DNA from: Dyella kyungheensis
GTDB taxonomy: Bacteria > Pseudomonadota > Gammaproteobacteria > Xanthomonadales > Rhodanobacteraceae
Reading direction: 5' to 3'
Assembly (NCBI RefSeq): GCF_016905005.1
Contig: NZ_JADIKC010000007.1
Coordinates: 273,718-337,717, forward strand
Length of the DNA stretch: 64,000 nucleotides
Shown: positions 53,311 to 61,474 of the stretch, piece after piece
Layout: each line of letters opens with the position of its first letter
How positions within the stretch are numbered: the stretch's first letter is position 1
Program-made: the position numbers and the translations under genes
The notes under the pieces: model-generated
What the model was told of the DNA's origin: nothing
What the model saw: only the letters and a program-made list of their open reading frames with translations
The model's database searches: none

Positions 53311-53625
53311 ATGGAACTGATCCAGCTCACCCCGCATTCGGAAGTGGACCCCTCGCAACCGCTGCGAGCCCCCGGCGACATCCTGCTGCACGCCTACCTG
53401 ATCCCAAGCGCACTCAATCCCGCCCAACTGGCCCGCCGCTCCGGCATCCCCTCCGACCACATCAAAGCCTTCATCGCCGACACCCACCCCATCACCCCCA
53501 AGACCGCGCTACGCCTTTCCCTCATCTTCGACACCACCGCCTTTTATTGGCTGGCGCTTCAGGCCCGATACGATCTGGAGAGGGCGAAGCCCGCGATCCG
53601 CGCCTACCGTCCGCTCGTTGATTAA
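53311..53625 (+). CDS. higA: HigA-family antitoxin (orphan)
   Basis: A 104-residue XRE-type DNA-binding antitoxin with the standard HigA layout: GDILLHAYLIPSALNPAQLARRSGI, IADTHPITPKTALRLSLIF, and the tail YWLALQARYDLERAK. A GGGAGAA ribosome-binding site precedes the ATG. HigB toxin genes normally lie directly upstream; the 139-bp gap to the preceding gene is too short for one and the 114-residue neighbour is not HigB-like. The last 19 bases of this gene are the first bases of the tandem duplication downstream. Confidence 0.88.
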   Translation: MELIQLTPHSEVDPSQPLRAPGDILLHAYLIPSALNPAQLARRSGIPSDHIKAFIADTHPITPKTALRLSLIFDTTAFYWLALQARYDLERAKPAIRAYRPLVD

Positions 53626-53871
53626 GCGAGTCAGGGCAACACGAATCCGCGCCGGTACGAAAGCATGGGCGCCGGGAGTGACAGCGATCGGTGGTGCCGA
53701 AGAGGTGTCTGAAAAAGTGTCGGGGACAATTTCCACGAATTGGCAGAAATTGTCCCTGACACCATTTTCCGCATCCACCGCGATGTCTATATCCGCTACG
53801 GCTCGGAAACGGACATACCCGGTTTACTTCGGAGTGTGTTGGACCACGGCGTTCGAACCTGATTTGTTCTA
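53607..53871. repeat. Tandem duplication, copy 1
   Basis: The 265-bp unit matches 53899-54176 almost base for base, with two substitutions seen by eye and one 13-bp insertion in copy 2. It starts within the HigA 3' end (CCGTCCGCTCGTTGATTAAG) and contains a palindrome with 17-bp arms (53717-53733 and 53746-53762, one mismatch). Confidence 0.95.
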
Positions 53872-53898
53872 CAGAAATTGTCCCTGACACCATTTTCC
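53872..53898. repeat. 27-mer at the duplication junction
   Basis: The bases between the two copies repeat a 27-mer also present inside each copy (53744-53770 and 54036-54062). A shortened 13-base version follows at 54063-54075. In reverse it includes GGTGTCAGGGACAATTTC, which I associate, from memory, with sequences bordering REP-linked Y1 transposase genes; this was not checked. Confidence 0.8.
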
Positions 53899-54176
53899 CC
53901 GTCCGCTCGTTGATTAAGCGAGTCAGGGCAACACGAATCCGCGCCGGTACGAAAGCATGGGCGCCGGGAGCGACAGCGATCGGTGGTGCCGAAGAGGTGT
54001 CTGAAAAAGTGTCGGGGACAATTTCCACGAATTGGCAGAAATTGTCCCTGACACCATTTTCCGACACCATTTTCCGCATCCACCGCGATGTCTATATCCG
54101 CTACGGCTCGGAAACGGACATGCCCGGTTTACTTCGGAGTGTGTTGGACCACGGCGTTCGAACCTGATTTGTTCTA
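53899..54176. repeat. Tandem duplication, copy 2
   Basis: The 278-bp second copy has the same order of elements, with palindrome arms at 54009-54025 and 54038-54054. It ends at TTCTA, exactly the stop codon (complement TAG) of the minus-strand gene at 54174-54782. The near-identity shows the duplication is recent. Confidence 0.95.
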
Positions 54177-54782
54177 GAACGCGTCGGTGACGATCCACCA
54201 TCGCTCGCCATCGTACATCACCATCGCCATGCCCTCGCCAATCTCCTTAGGCTTGGTCAACGTCGAACCCGCAATGCCATGGTGATAGACCATGGCGATA
54301 CCGCCGCCGTTCTTCATCGTCTTCTCGACGTGCAAAATTTCGATATTCTCGTACCAGGCCGATTCGTCATGGACGTCCTTCACGTCCTTGATGAACTGGC
54401 TCAGGGTTCGGTTGCCAATGATCACTTCTCCATGCTTGCCCTTCGTAACGTCGGTAAGCACCGCGTTCGGCAGGTACAACGAACGGAACCGATCGCTATT
54501 CCAGGGTCCCTTGGGACCGTTCAGCGCCTCATGGCACGCTTTCACTATCGCCTCAGGACTGGCGACATCCTCCGGGCGAGGTTTCGGCACCATCGCGGCG
54601 AGTTGGTCATGCGTGTACCCCCACTGCCCGAAAGCCGAGCCGGCCGGTGCCTGGGGGAGCGGGAGGGTCGATTCCGCATTCACATGGACCGACGAAACCA
54701 GCAAACCGCAGGCCAACGGCCAGCGGATCCACGTAGCGCGTGACCACGCGCCTGCCGCCATTGAGTATCGCTTTCTATTCAT
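54174..54782 (-). CDS. Exported NTF2/SnoaL-like protein
   Basis: A 202-residue protein with a signal peptide (hydrophobic stretch WPLACGLLVSSVHVNA). The mature region resembles a SnoaL/NTF2-fold domain: ACHEALNGPKGPWNSDRFRSLYLPNAVLTDV and a final MVMYDGERWWIVTDAF strand. No catalytic residues are evident. GGGAG precedes the ATG at 54782; the frame is open 35 codons upstream. Its stop codon coincides with the end of repeat copy 2. Confidence 0.78.
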   Translation of the reverse strand: MNRKRYSMAAGAWSRATWIRWPLACGLLVSSVHVNAESTLPLPQAPAGSAFGQWGYTHDQLAAMVPKPRPEDVASPEAIVKACHEALNGPKGPWNSDRFRSLYLPNAVLTDVTKGKHGEVIIGNRTLSQFIKDVKDVHDESAWYENIEILHVEKTMKNGGGIAMVYHHGIAGSTLTKPKEIGEGMAMVMYDGERWWIVTDAF

Positions 54783-55139
54783 GTCACGCGCTCCCGTTGA
54801 AGGTGCAAAGCCGAAAAGCGCTGACGCGGCGGTGGCGGCTCTTCGATCATGTCGTCTGAGTAGGGATCCACGCAGGTGGTTACTCAAACCAAACGGCCGT
54901 GATCGTAGAACAGCAGGCTTTTCGTTTTCTTTTGTGGGGTACGCGCGGCTTCCGTCAGACTGCCGCTTTTGATGCCCCGCGAGTAAAGTTACTCGTGGAC
55001 ACCCAGCTCCGAACCAGAGCTTTGCGAGGTCCTGTTTCGCCCAGCGATGGACGATTTCTGGCTACGCAAGATACTGCTTCGATGTCCGCCAGAGGTTGCG
55101 GATTCCGCCGTCGAAAATAGACATGGCCAAAGGACGAAT
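54783..55139. other. Intergenic stretch before the NTF2-like gene
   Basis: About 360 bases that presumably hold the promoter of the NTF2-like gene and the end of the ABC operon. I see no gene, repeat or clear terminator. Confidence 0.5.
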
Positions 55140-57002
55140 TTACGACGTGCCGCATGCCCCGTCGTGCCACGCGGCTTGCCCTGTCCGGACGATCGAACGG
55201 CGTGCAACCGAAGGCCCGCCCGCCAAGTAGAACGCTGCGACTCCCGCCGGGCCGAGCAGCGCGTTGACCAGCATCCACGACAGCGTGACTTTCGGCGACA
55301 AACGCCGTTGCGACGAGCGGATCGCGGTCGCGAACATCGACAACGCGGCGCATACGGCAGCCAGCGAGACCATATCGGCAGGAGGCAGTTCCCGTTCTGG
55401 CGGCTCAAGCCCAGGCTGAGCAGCGAACAGCCCCTTCAATGTGATCGCCACACGGTCCAGCAGCGGCGACATCCACCAATCCGCAAAACGAAACCAGGCC
55501 GGATAATCCTGTGCCAGAAGGCGTGTCGCCACGATCCGCGAACGACCATCGCTATCGACATGCAGCACGCGTTGAACGCGCGAAAAAGACTCCTGACGAA
55601 AGTTGCGCAGGAACGTCAATGAGACGAGGTAGCCGTCGTCCACGTCAGCCAGAGCCACACGAGATAGCACGTCAATGGGACCACCCAGCGAGATGCGCGC
55701 GCTGCCGTGCTCGGGAAACGTCAGTTCGTTACCGACATACAGAGCCTGATCGCTGAGTGCGGCCAGATGATTACCCACGCGCATCGGCGGGGAGGCAAAG
55801 ACTTCACTGCCGCTCAGCGCAAGCAACGGCCGCACCACCCGCGAACGAGGTTCATAGACCCATGCCTCGCGCTCGCCCAGCATCACAACGCTATCAAGAT
55901 GGTCGAGGCCAAGCACGCCGGCGATAGGCATCGTAGGGCTTGCAAAAGCGCTGGCTTGGGGCGGCGCCAGCGAACCGCGGGGGCTTCGATCATCGGCAAG
56001 CCCGCGGCCCTCAAACCGCATATGGTCGTGACTGAAGGTCCACAAAGTGTCATTGGCTGCATCATTGAAGCTCAACGTCAGCACGTTTGCGAAGGCTTGC
56101 CGACGGGGCAGTTCCGTGAAAAAAGGGCCGTATCTCTCGAGCTTTTCCTGCGCGCGCAGCTCGCTGGCCCAACGTCCAGCAGAGGGATCATGGCTCGCCG
56201 CCAAACCCGCGAGCATCAGGTCCTTGTCGGTGGAGCGGAGACTTTCTTGTACGGAGTTCGCAGGCGGCACGGTTGCGGTAGCCGGCGCGTCACCAAGCAT
56301 GATCCAGGTGCACTGCATGCCGAAACGCGCGGTGCTGAGTATTAACACGTAGAGCACGAACACGGTTGGCGCGAGCATTGTCGCCAGTCGCCAGGGGGAT
56401 GCGGGCACGGCCGCGTGAGCAGGCTGAAACACCAGCCACAGCAGAACACCCAGATAGCCAAGCACCAGCCATTGCAGCAACAGGGCATCAAACGACTGCG
56501 CACGCGCCACCGTGATCAACAGGAAGAATATGAGTACGCCAAAACCGATGCGGCGATTGGCCAACACCGCATAGGCAGCTGCGGCGTAGCCAATCAACGC
56601 GCAATTGAGTGCAGGCAGCGCCATCATCCAGTGACGAAGATCCACCACACGCGCGGTGAACTCACTCTGCCAGGCTGCGATCAACAACAGCGGCAAAGCG
56701 ACCGTGAGCACGAGCCAGACCGCGCCGGCGGCCAGCAACGCCGAGCCGATACGCGCGGGAGACAGGGGCCGATGGATCAGCTGTATCCAAGCTGCGGGAC
56801 GCGCATAGGTGAACGTTTGATAGGCACCCAATAGAACGCCGACCAACACGTAGCACGCCGCGAAAGTACGGTAGTAAAGCAGGGGTTGCTGGGCTAGATC
56901 GCTGGTCCGCGATAAGAAACCCAGCACAACCAGATGCGCGAGCAGGGTCAGTACGCCCGGGGTGCGGAAGCGGCGAAGTTCAGCCTTGAACAATAACCAC
57001 AT
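55140..57002 (-). CDS. ABC-2-like permease with large extracytoplasmic domain
   Basis: A 620-residue membrane protein. Six or so helices fill the first 240 residues (from LLAHLVVLGFLS to PTVFVLYVLILS). A soluble segment of about 290 residues (about 240-530) has short repeated beta motifs (for example VLGLDHLDSVVMLGEREAWVYEP), suggesting a propeller-like or other beta fold. Two further helices lie near 550-610. It follows the ATPase gene by 21 bp in the YtrA-type operon and is likely its membrane partner. Transported substrate is unknown. Confidence 0.82.
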   Translation of the reverse strand: MWLLFKAELRRFRTPGVLTLLAHLVVLGFLSRTSDLAQQPLLYYRTFAACYVLVGVLLGAYQTFTYARPAAWIQLIHRPLSPARIGSALLAAGAVWLVLTVALPLLLIAAWQSEFTARVVDLRHWMMALPALNCALIGYAAAAYAVLANRRIGFGVLIFFLLITVARAQSFDALLLQWLVLGYLGVLLWLVFQPAHAAVPASPWRLATMLAPTVFVLYVLILSTARFGMQCTWIMLGDAPATATVPPANSVQESLRSTDKDLMLAGLAASHDPSAGRWASELRAQEKLERYGPFFTELPRRQAFANVLTLSFNDAANDTLWTFSHDHMRFEGRGLADDRSPRGSLAPPQASAFASPTMPIAGVLGLDHLDSVVMLGEREAWVYEPRSRVVRPLLALSGSEVFASPPMRVGNHLAALSDQALYVGNELTFPEHGSARISLGGPIDVLSRVALADVDDGYLVSLTFLRNFRQESFSRVQRVLHVDSDGRSRIVATRLLAQDYPAWFRFADWWMSPLLDRVAITLKGLFAAQPGLEPPERELPPADMVSLAAVCAALSMFATAIRSSQRRLSPKVTLSWMLVNALLGPAGVAAFYLAGGPSVARRSIVRTGQAAWHDGACGTS

Positions 57003-57023
57003 GGCAAAGAATTCCTCGAAATG

Positions 57024-57935
57024 TCAGGCTGCCACAGGCACTCGATGGCCCTTGGCGAGAAAACCGTTGATGGCGCGATCGAGACTTACCGGCATGCTGT
57101 GCATGGAGCGCGCACCGTGCTGCTTGAGAAAGTCGCCAAAGCTATCGTCGGTATCGAGCACCAGGTAATGATGCAGGCCATCGATGCGTTGCACTTCAAG
57201 CAGGCCGGGCACGCTATGCGGATCAGGCCCGCGGAACGGCATCTCGGCGATCCAGTAGCGAATACCGTCGGTAAACTCGTCCGGCGGCGAAACGTGACGC
57301 AATGTGCCCCGCTCCAGAATGATCAAGTTATCGGCGACCCGCTCTATTTCATCCATCTGATGGGAGCAATAGATCAGCGAGCGCGCCTCTTCCTCCGCCG
57401 TGTAGAGCAACGCCTCGATGAAGGCACGCTTGGCCACCACATCCAGACCCAGCGTCGGCTCGTCGAGAATCAAGAGCTCCGGTGCCTGTGCCACGCTCAA
57501 CGCGAGATTCACGCCGGCGCGTTCGCCGCGAGAGAGTTCAGCGATCTGCTGCCGCGGCCCGACGTCGAAGTGGCCGATGATTTCGTCATACAACGGTTGA
57601 CGCCAACGTGGATACAGACTGCGCTGCAGGGCCACCAACTGCTCGACGCGCATCCACGAGGGCAAGGTGTGTTCTTCGTTGACGAAGCCAATGCGGCCGC
57701 GCACTTCCGGCGTCAGTGCATGGCTGGCGCAGCCGAGAATCCAAGCCTGTCCGGCACTGGGCTGCATGAAACCAAGCAGTATGCGAAACAGCGTGGACTT
57801 GCCCGCGCCGTTCGCACCCACGATGGCATGCGTAATCCCGGGTTCAAGCGTCAGGTCCAGATGATTGATCGCCGCCTTGCCGGCGAACTGCATGGCAAGG
57901 CCCTGGGTATGAATGATGGGTGTTGATGTTTTCAC
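57024..57935 (-). CDS. ABC transporter ATP-binding protein
   Basis: A 303-residue ATPase with Walker A GANGAGKST (40-48), Q-loop region GFVNEEHTLP, signature LSRGERAG (for LSGGQ), Walker B LLILDEPTLGLD and H-loop YCSHQMDEIE. The C-terminal 80 residues form an extra domain. It is the middle gene of GntR-ATPase-permease, the arrangement of YtrABC-type cell-wall-antibiotic or multidrug-responsive exporters. Export rather than import is likely since no binding protein is seen. Confidence 0.92.
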   Translation of the reverse strand: MKTSTPIIHTQGLAMQFAGKAAINHLDLTLEPGITHAIVGANGAGKSTLFRILLGFMQPSAGQAWILGCASHALTPEVRGRIGFVNEEHTLPSWMRVEQLVALQRSLYPRWRQPLYDEIIGHFDVGPRQQIAELSRGERAGVNLALSVAQAPELLILDEPTLGLDVVAKRAFIEALLYTAEEEARSLIYCSHQMDEIERVADNLIILERGTLRHVSPPDEFTDGIRYWIAEMPFRGPDPHSVPGLLEVQRIDGLHHYLVLDTDDSFGDFLKQHGARSMHSMPVSLDRAINGFLAKGHRVPVAA

Positions 57936-57949
57936 GCAAGCCTCCTTGC

Positions 57950-58357
57950 TTACGCCGACCGGCGCATGACGTGACGCAGGGCCTGGTCCAACCGCGTCAG
58001 CGCGGCGTCGTGGCTTACCCCGAGCGCCACGACTTCATTGACAAAGCGATTCACCGCCTCGTTCAAACGGTGGTCTCGTTCCTCGGTGGAGAGCCTCGCG
58101 CGCGCCTCGGCCACATACAGGCCCAAACCCTGACGCGCCTGTAGCCAGCCTTCGGCTGTCAACTCCGCATAGGCTTTGGCCACGGTGTTCGGATTGATCG
58201 AGAGCTGCATGGCCAGTCCGCGCACGCTCGGCAGCTGCGCGCCTGAATCAAGCTCTCCTTTGGCCACCTTGATGCGAATCGCATCCACGATCTGCTTGCT
58301 GATCGACCGGCTGTCGCCGGTGGCAATGCTGATCGCCAACCCTTGCTTCTTGGTCAT
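57950..58357 (-). CDS. YtrA-type GntR transcriptional regulator
   Basis: A 135-residue repressor: winged HTH (about 17-80: ISKQIVDAIRIKVAKGELDSGAQLPSVRGLAMQLSINPNTVAKAYAEL is the signature region) and a short helical C-terminal dimer domain, as in the YtrA subfamily. The ATG at 58357 follows GAGGG; an ATG three codons upstream is possible. It is the first gene of the operon and lies 15 bp before the operator palindrome, so it most likely represses itself and the ABC genes. Confidence 0.92.
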   Translation of the reverse strand: MTKKQGLAISIATGDSRSISKQIVDAIRIKVAKGELDSGAQLPSVRGLAMQLSINPNTVAKAYAELTAEGWLQARQGLGLYVAEARARLSTEERDHRLNEAVNRFVNEVVALGVSHDAALTRLDQALRHVMRRSA

Positions 58358-58371
58358 AACCCTCATCCACC

Positions 58372-58396
58372 ACTGTACTGCGCGTATTAGTACAGT
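58372..58396 (-). promoter_or_regulatory. Operator palindrome over the GntR-ABC promoter
   Basis: Arms ACTGTACT (58372-58379) and AGTACAGT (58389-58396) are perfect complements with a 9-nt spacer. On the minus strand TTGACT (-35-like) and TACAGT (-10-like) are separated by 16 bases and overlap the palindrome. This is what autorepression by the YtrA-type regulator would look like. Confidence 0.72.
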
Positions 58397-58729
58397 CAAC
58401 TCAGTGAACGAGTCAATATGCGTTTTGGCGGGTTCAGCGCACGATGCCCGCCTGGCACCCAAGCTGGGTCCAGTCACATCGCACGAGTTAATTGGAGTCA
58501 CGCCCCAGAGATGGGACGAGTACCTGGTGCGCCATGAGAATGGCAGCGAGGAAGTTGCCTTTCCATGGACCCGAACGGAACCATCGTGGGCGCATCCCGC
58601 CGCCCCTGACTTTTCGCACGCGGTGGCGCGAGGGATGCTCCCGGCAGAGTGGGAGCAACCTCGCCATGCAGGAGGTTGCCTGTCTCTTATCGTCGCTTTT
58701 GGAGCTTCATTTCGAGAAAGGCTTCAACT
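58397..58729. other. Stretch of about 330 bases without a gene
   Basis: Beyond the GntR promoter I see no credible gene, repeat or terminator in this interval. Confidence 0.5.
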
Positions 58730-59170
58730 CTACTTGTCTTCCGAAATCGTCATGCCACCGATGCTTACGCCGAGATCGATGCCTTGGCCCGCACCTGATA
58801 GCGCAAGGGAGACCTGGCCCTTGGTGAGCACCTGCGCCGTACCGGATTTCACGGCACCTGCACTGGCGTCCGCCTGTGCGTAAGTGCCGAGCACGTCGGT
58901 TATCTTGATGATGTCGCTGAAATTGCCGATGCCATTATCGATGCGCGATTTACCCGCCGTCAGTCCACCACCATGACTTTCGATCTTGACCTTCATGGTT
59001 TGACCGTCTTTGCAAGTAACCACACCTTTGCCGCTCGTGTGCTTGTAGATCACTGACCAGCCGGACAGGCTGAACCGCATGGTGCATTCCAGATCAGCGG
59101 CACTGACGATCTGCGAGAGGGTCAGCGCGCACAGCACCAAGGACGTCTGAACGAGGTGTCGACCTTTCAT
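58730..59170 (-). CDS. Exported hypothetical protein
   Basis: A 146-residue protein with a signal peptide (LVQTSLVLCALTLSQIVSAAD). The mature 120 residues hold two Cys (LECTMRF and VVTCKDG), likely a disulfide, and a Gly/Ser-rich beta-type end (SLALSGAGQGIDLGVSIGG). I do not recognise a named family. The ATG follows GGAGG. It stands alone. Confidence 0.78.
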   Translation of the reverse strand: MKGRHLVQTSLVLCALTLSQIVSAADLECTMRFSLSGWSVIYKHTSGKGVVTCKDGQTMKVKIESHGGGLTAGKSRIDNGIGNFSDIIKITDVLGTYAQADASAGAVKSGTAQVLTKGQVSLALSGAGQGIDLGVSIGGMTISEDK

Positions 59171-59326
59171 AGGATGCCTCCGTGACTGAGGGTGAGAGTT
59201 CCAGCTATCAACCGCATGTTGGATGAAGTGACACCCAAGTCCTTATGACGACGAACGCGATGAAGATCATCGAAACTCCGCGCGCCCATACGACCGCGAC
59301 GGCACATCGTCCCGCAAAGGCGCGCT
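59171..59326. other. Short intergenic stretch
   Basis: No gene or structure recognised between the exported hypothetical and the small candidate gene at 59327-59563. Confidence 0.4.
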
Positions 59327-59563
59327 TCAGCAAACCGTAGTTTTACGGAAGGCCCGGCTTTCCAAGCAGTTCATGCTCGGGGTCCCCCGGTCCAACACTG
59401 GATCGTCACGCCGGCACGTTCCCAACTCATACGTGCCTTGAGCGTCGTTGCCTCCTCGGCGCCCGATGAATTCGGGCAGCGCTTCGAGACTTTCCAGGTT
59501 TAGAAACGGACCGTTTGCAGCTGCGTGAGAGTGGCGCCGGGCCTCTTCGACCGACCTCGACAT
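59327..59563 (-). CDS. Possible small gene with strong ribosome-binding site
   Basis: A 78-residue frame whose ATG is preceded by AAGGAGG with a short spacer, the best such site in this neighbourhood. The product is hydrophilic, with two Cys and no membrane segment. It resembles nothing I know. It could be spurious, since coding character is weak. Confidence 0.3.
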   Translation of the reverse strand: MSRSVEEARRHSHAAANGPFLNLESLEALPEFIGRRGGNDAQGTYELGTCRRDDPVLDRGTPSMNCLESRAFRKTTVC

Positions 59564-59921
59564 TGCCCCTCCTTGTCATCTAGCCCGGCAGGGTTCGCGA
59601 TGTGTTGCATTGACCGTCTGAAGTCGCTGGCCGAAGCGGACACTGTGGCGATCCCTCTTCAGAAAGCCAGAGGCAAGAATCTCGGCTCTGGCACCAGCAA
59701 AATGAACGATGACTAAGGACGCCGAGCCTACGCGGGTAACCAACCGCCTCCAAGGACGAACTAATCGTTCTTATGACGTGAGCAACGAGGGGCGCAACTT
59801 TCTTCGGCCTACATCGGGTTTACGCCATAAGGCAGGCCGCGATGGCGGCTGCGCTTGTTCGTGGAGGTTGAAGGACTAGCTGACACGCCCCTGTTTTCAC
59901 TATCAAGCAAGGTAAGGGCTC
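59564..59921. other. Gene-poor stretch before the DUF1684 gene
   Basis: About 360 bases, less GC-rich towards the right. No recognisable gene, repeat or terminator. Confidence 0.45.
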
Positions 59922-60896
59922 GTGAACTTAAAGCGTATGTTTTCGTCGTGTTTAGTGGCTTTGGCATCAACCTGTGCAATGAGTGAAGTTGCACGAGCTG
60001 CTGCCGACAGCTATCAGCTTGAGATACAGCAATGGCAGCAACAGCGGATAGAAAAGCTGAAGTCCCCTCAAAGCTGGCTCAGTGTCACCAACTCTGAAGT
60101 TTTGCGAAAGGGAATCAGCCGCCTTGGATCTGCAGCGGACGAGGACATCGTGTTGCCATCGGGCCCCTCCCATCTCGGCAACCTTACCTATGCTGACGAT
60201 GGGTCCATTAGTCTGGCATTGGCTAATGGCAGCCAAGCCACGATCGACCACTCGCCCTCAGGGAAAGGCAGCATCGAACCATTTCACGTGAATGGCTTAG
60301 CCTTCTTCCCAGACGGAACCTTGTTGCTGGATCCTGTTGAAGGAAGCAAGACACCCTCCACGATCCATGCCAACACCGAAACATTGAAAATATATTCCTA
60401 CGAGGGCGATTACCACAAAGGTGAAAAGCGGCTCTTGGTTACCGATACCCAGGCCCCGCGACTCGTCAATTTCAAAGGCCTCAAGTATTTCCCGATTGAT
60501 CAAAGCTGGAAAATCACGGCAGATTGGGAGCCGCTGAAAGAGCCGCGTGAAGTCGAGGTTGCATACATACAAGGCTCCGTACAAAAGGTCCAAATCAAGA
60601 GCAAGGCGGTGTTCTATCGAGACGGAAAGCGTTACGAGCTCATGCCATACATGGAGTCGAATGACGAGGTACTGTTCGTCTTTGCGGATCGCACCTCAGG
60701 AAAAGAGACCTATGGTGGCGCCCGCTTCTTACTGACCCCTGCGGCCAAAGATGGAAAAATCGTCTTGGATTTCAATAAGGCCGTCAATCCTCCTTGTGCG
60801 TTCATACCTTTCCCTAATTGCCCCATAGCGATACCCGAAAATCGTCTCACTCTGCGTATAAACGCTGGCGAACAGAAGGTGCATGAAGATATCTGA
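59922..60896 (+). CDS. Exported DUF1684 protein
   Basis: A 324-residue protein with a signal peptide ending near ARAAADS. The DUF1684 hallmark is at the C terminus: DFNKAVNPPCAFIPFPNCPI followed by IPENRLTLRINAGE. Upstream are typical segments FKGLKYFPIDQSWKI and FYRDGKRYELMPY. The role of the family is unknown. A GTG at 59922 or ATG at 59937 may start it; AAGG/AGGG lies upstream of the GTG. The gene is visibly less GC-rich than its neighbours, suggesting transfer from another source. Confidence 0.85.
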   Translation: MNLKRMFSSCLVALASTCAMSEVARAAADSYQLEIQQWQQQRIEKLKSPQSWLSVTNSEVLRKGISRLGSAADEDIVLPSGPSHLGNLTYADDGSISLALANGSQATIDHSPSGKGSIEPFHVNGLAFFPDGTLLLDPVEGSKTPSTIHANTETLKIYSYEGDYHKGEKRLLVTDTQAPRLVNFKGLKYFPIDQSWKITADWEPLKEPREVEVAYIQGSVQKVQIKSKAVFYRDGKRYELMPYMESNDEVLFVFADRTSGKETYGGARFLLTPAAKDGKIVLDFNKAVNPPCAFIPFPNCPIAIPENRLTLRINAGEQKVHEDI

Positions 60897-60961
60897 TCAG
60901 CACTGGTCTACGGGACTATCGTCGCAAACCCTGTCTGGCTCAGCGCTGCTGACGATGCTAT

Positions 60962-61336
60962 TCAAGAGTTGAGTGCAGCGGCCGCAAAATCACGTAGGCG
61001 CAAAGACAGGCATCGGATAGACACTATGCCCTCGCCTCGCCAAGTACACACGGATTTGCTTGGCGAGGCTCCATTCAATACGGCCCCTGGGGCGCGGGTC
61101 GAGTCTCTCCGTAGCTGCATGAGATGCAAATTTCCGGCCTCGTCTCGCACGAAGAGTTTGGAGCAGCTCTCATTTCCGTCGACAAAAAGTGCGTAACCGG
61201 GTGAATGCTGCCAGCGAAGTAGAAAAGAGCCTTCGCCCCATTTGGCCTTCATTGGAGACAAATCACGAGCGGATACATACGACCGACTGTTGGTGGGCTG
61301 TCTATTGCCGTGACGATGACTGCAACGCTCACGCAA
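60962..61336 (-). pseudogene. Possible gene remnant
   Basis: A 124-codon frame whose central part (WGEGSFLLRWQHSPGYALF, FVRDEAGNLHLM) reads like real protein, with aromatic and Gly spacing of a beta-propeller-like repeat. The N-terminal 30 codons look random and no ribosome-binding site stands before the ATG. It may be the remnant of a longer gene. No match was tested. Confidence 0.3.
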
Positions 61337-61474
61337 GCAAACATTCAGGACTTGCGGCCGACGCTATCGGCGGCAGTCAACGCCAAATAAAAATACTTGA
61401 GACGCCGGCTCGCACTGGCTTCCTTGATCAACGATGTTTTTACCGGCGGCGCTTATGGCCGCCTAGGAGTGTTT

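Noticed and set aside
53607-54176. The repeated segment considered as a CRISPR array or insertion sequence
   Set aside because: There are only two long units without spacers and no transposase gene; it is a simple tandem duplication with palindromes.
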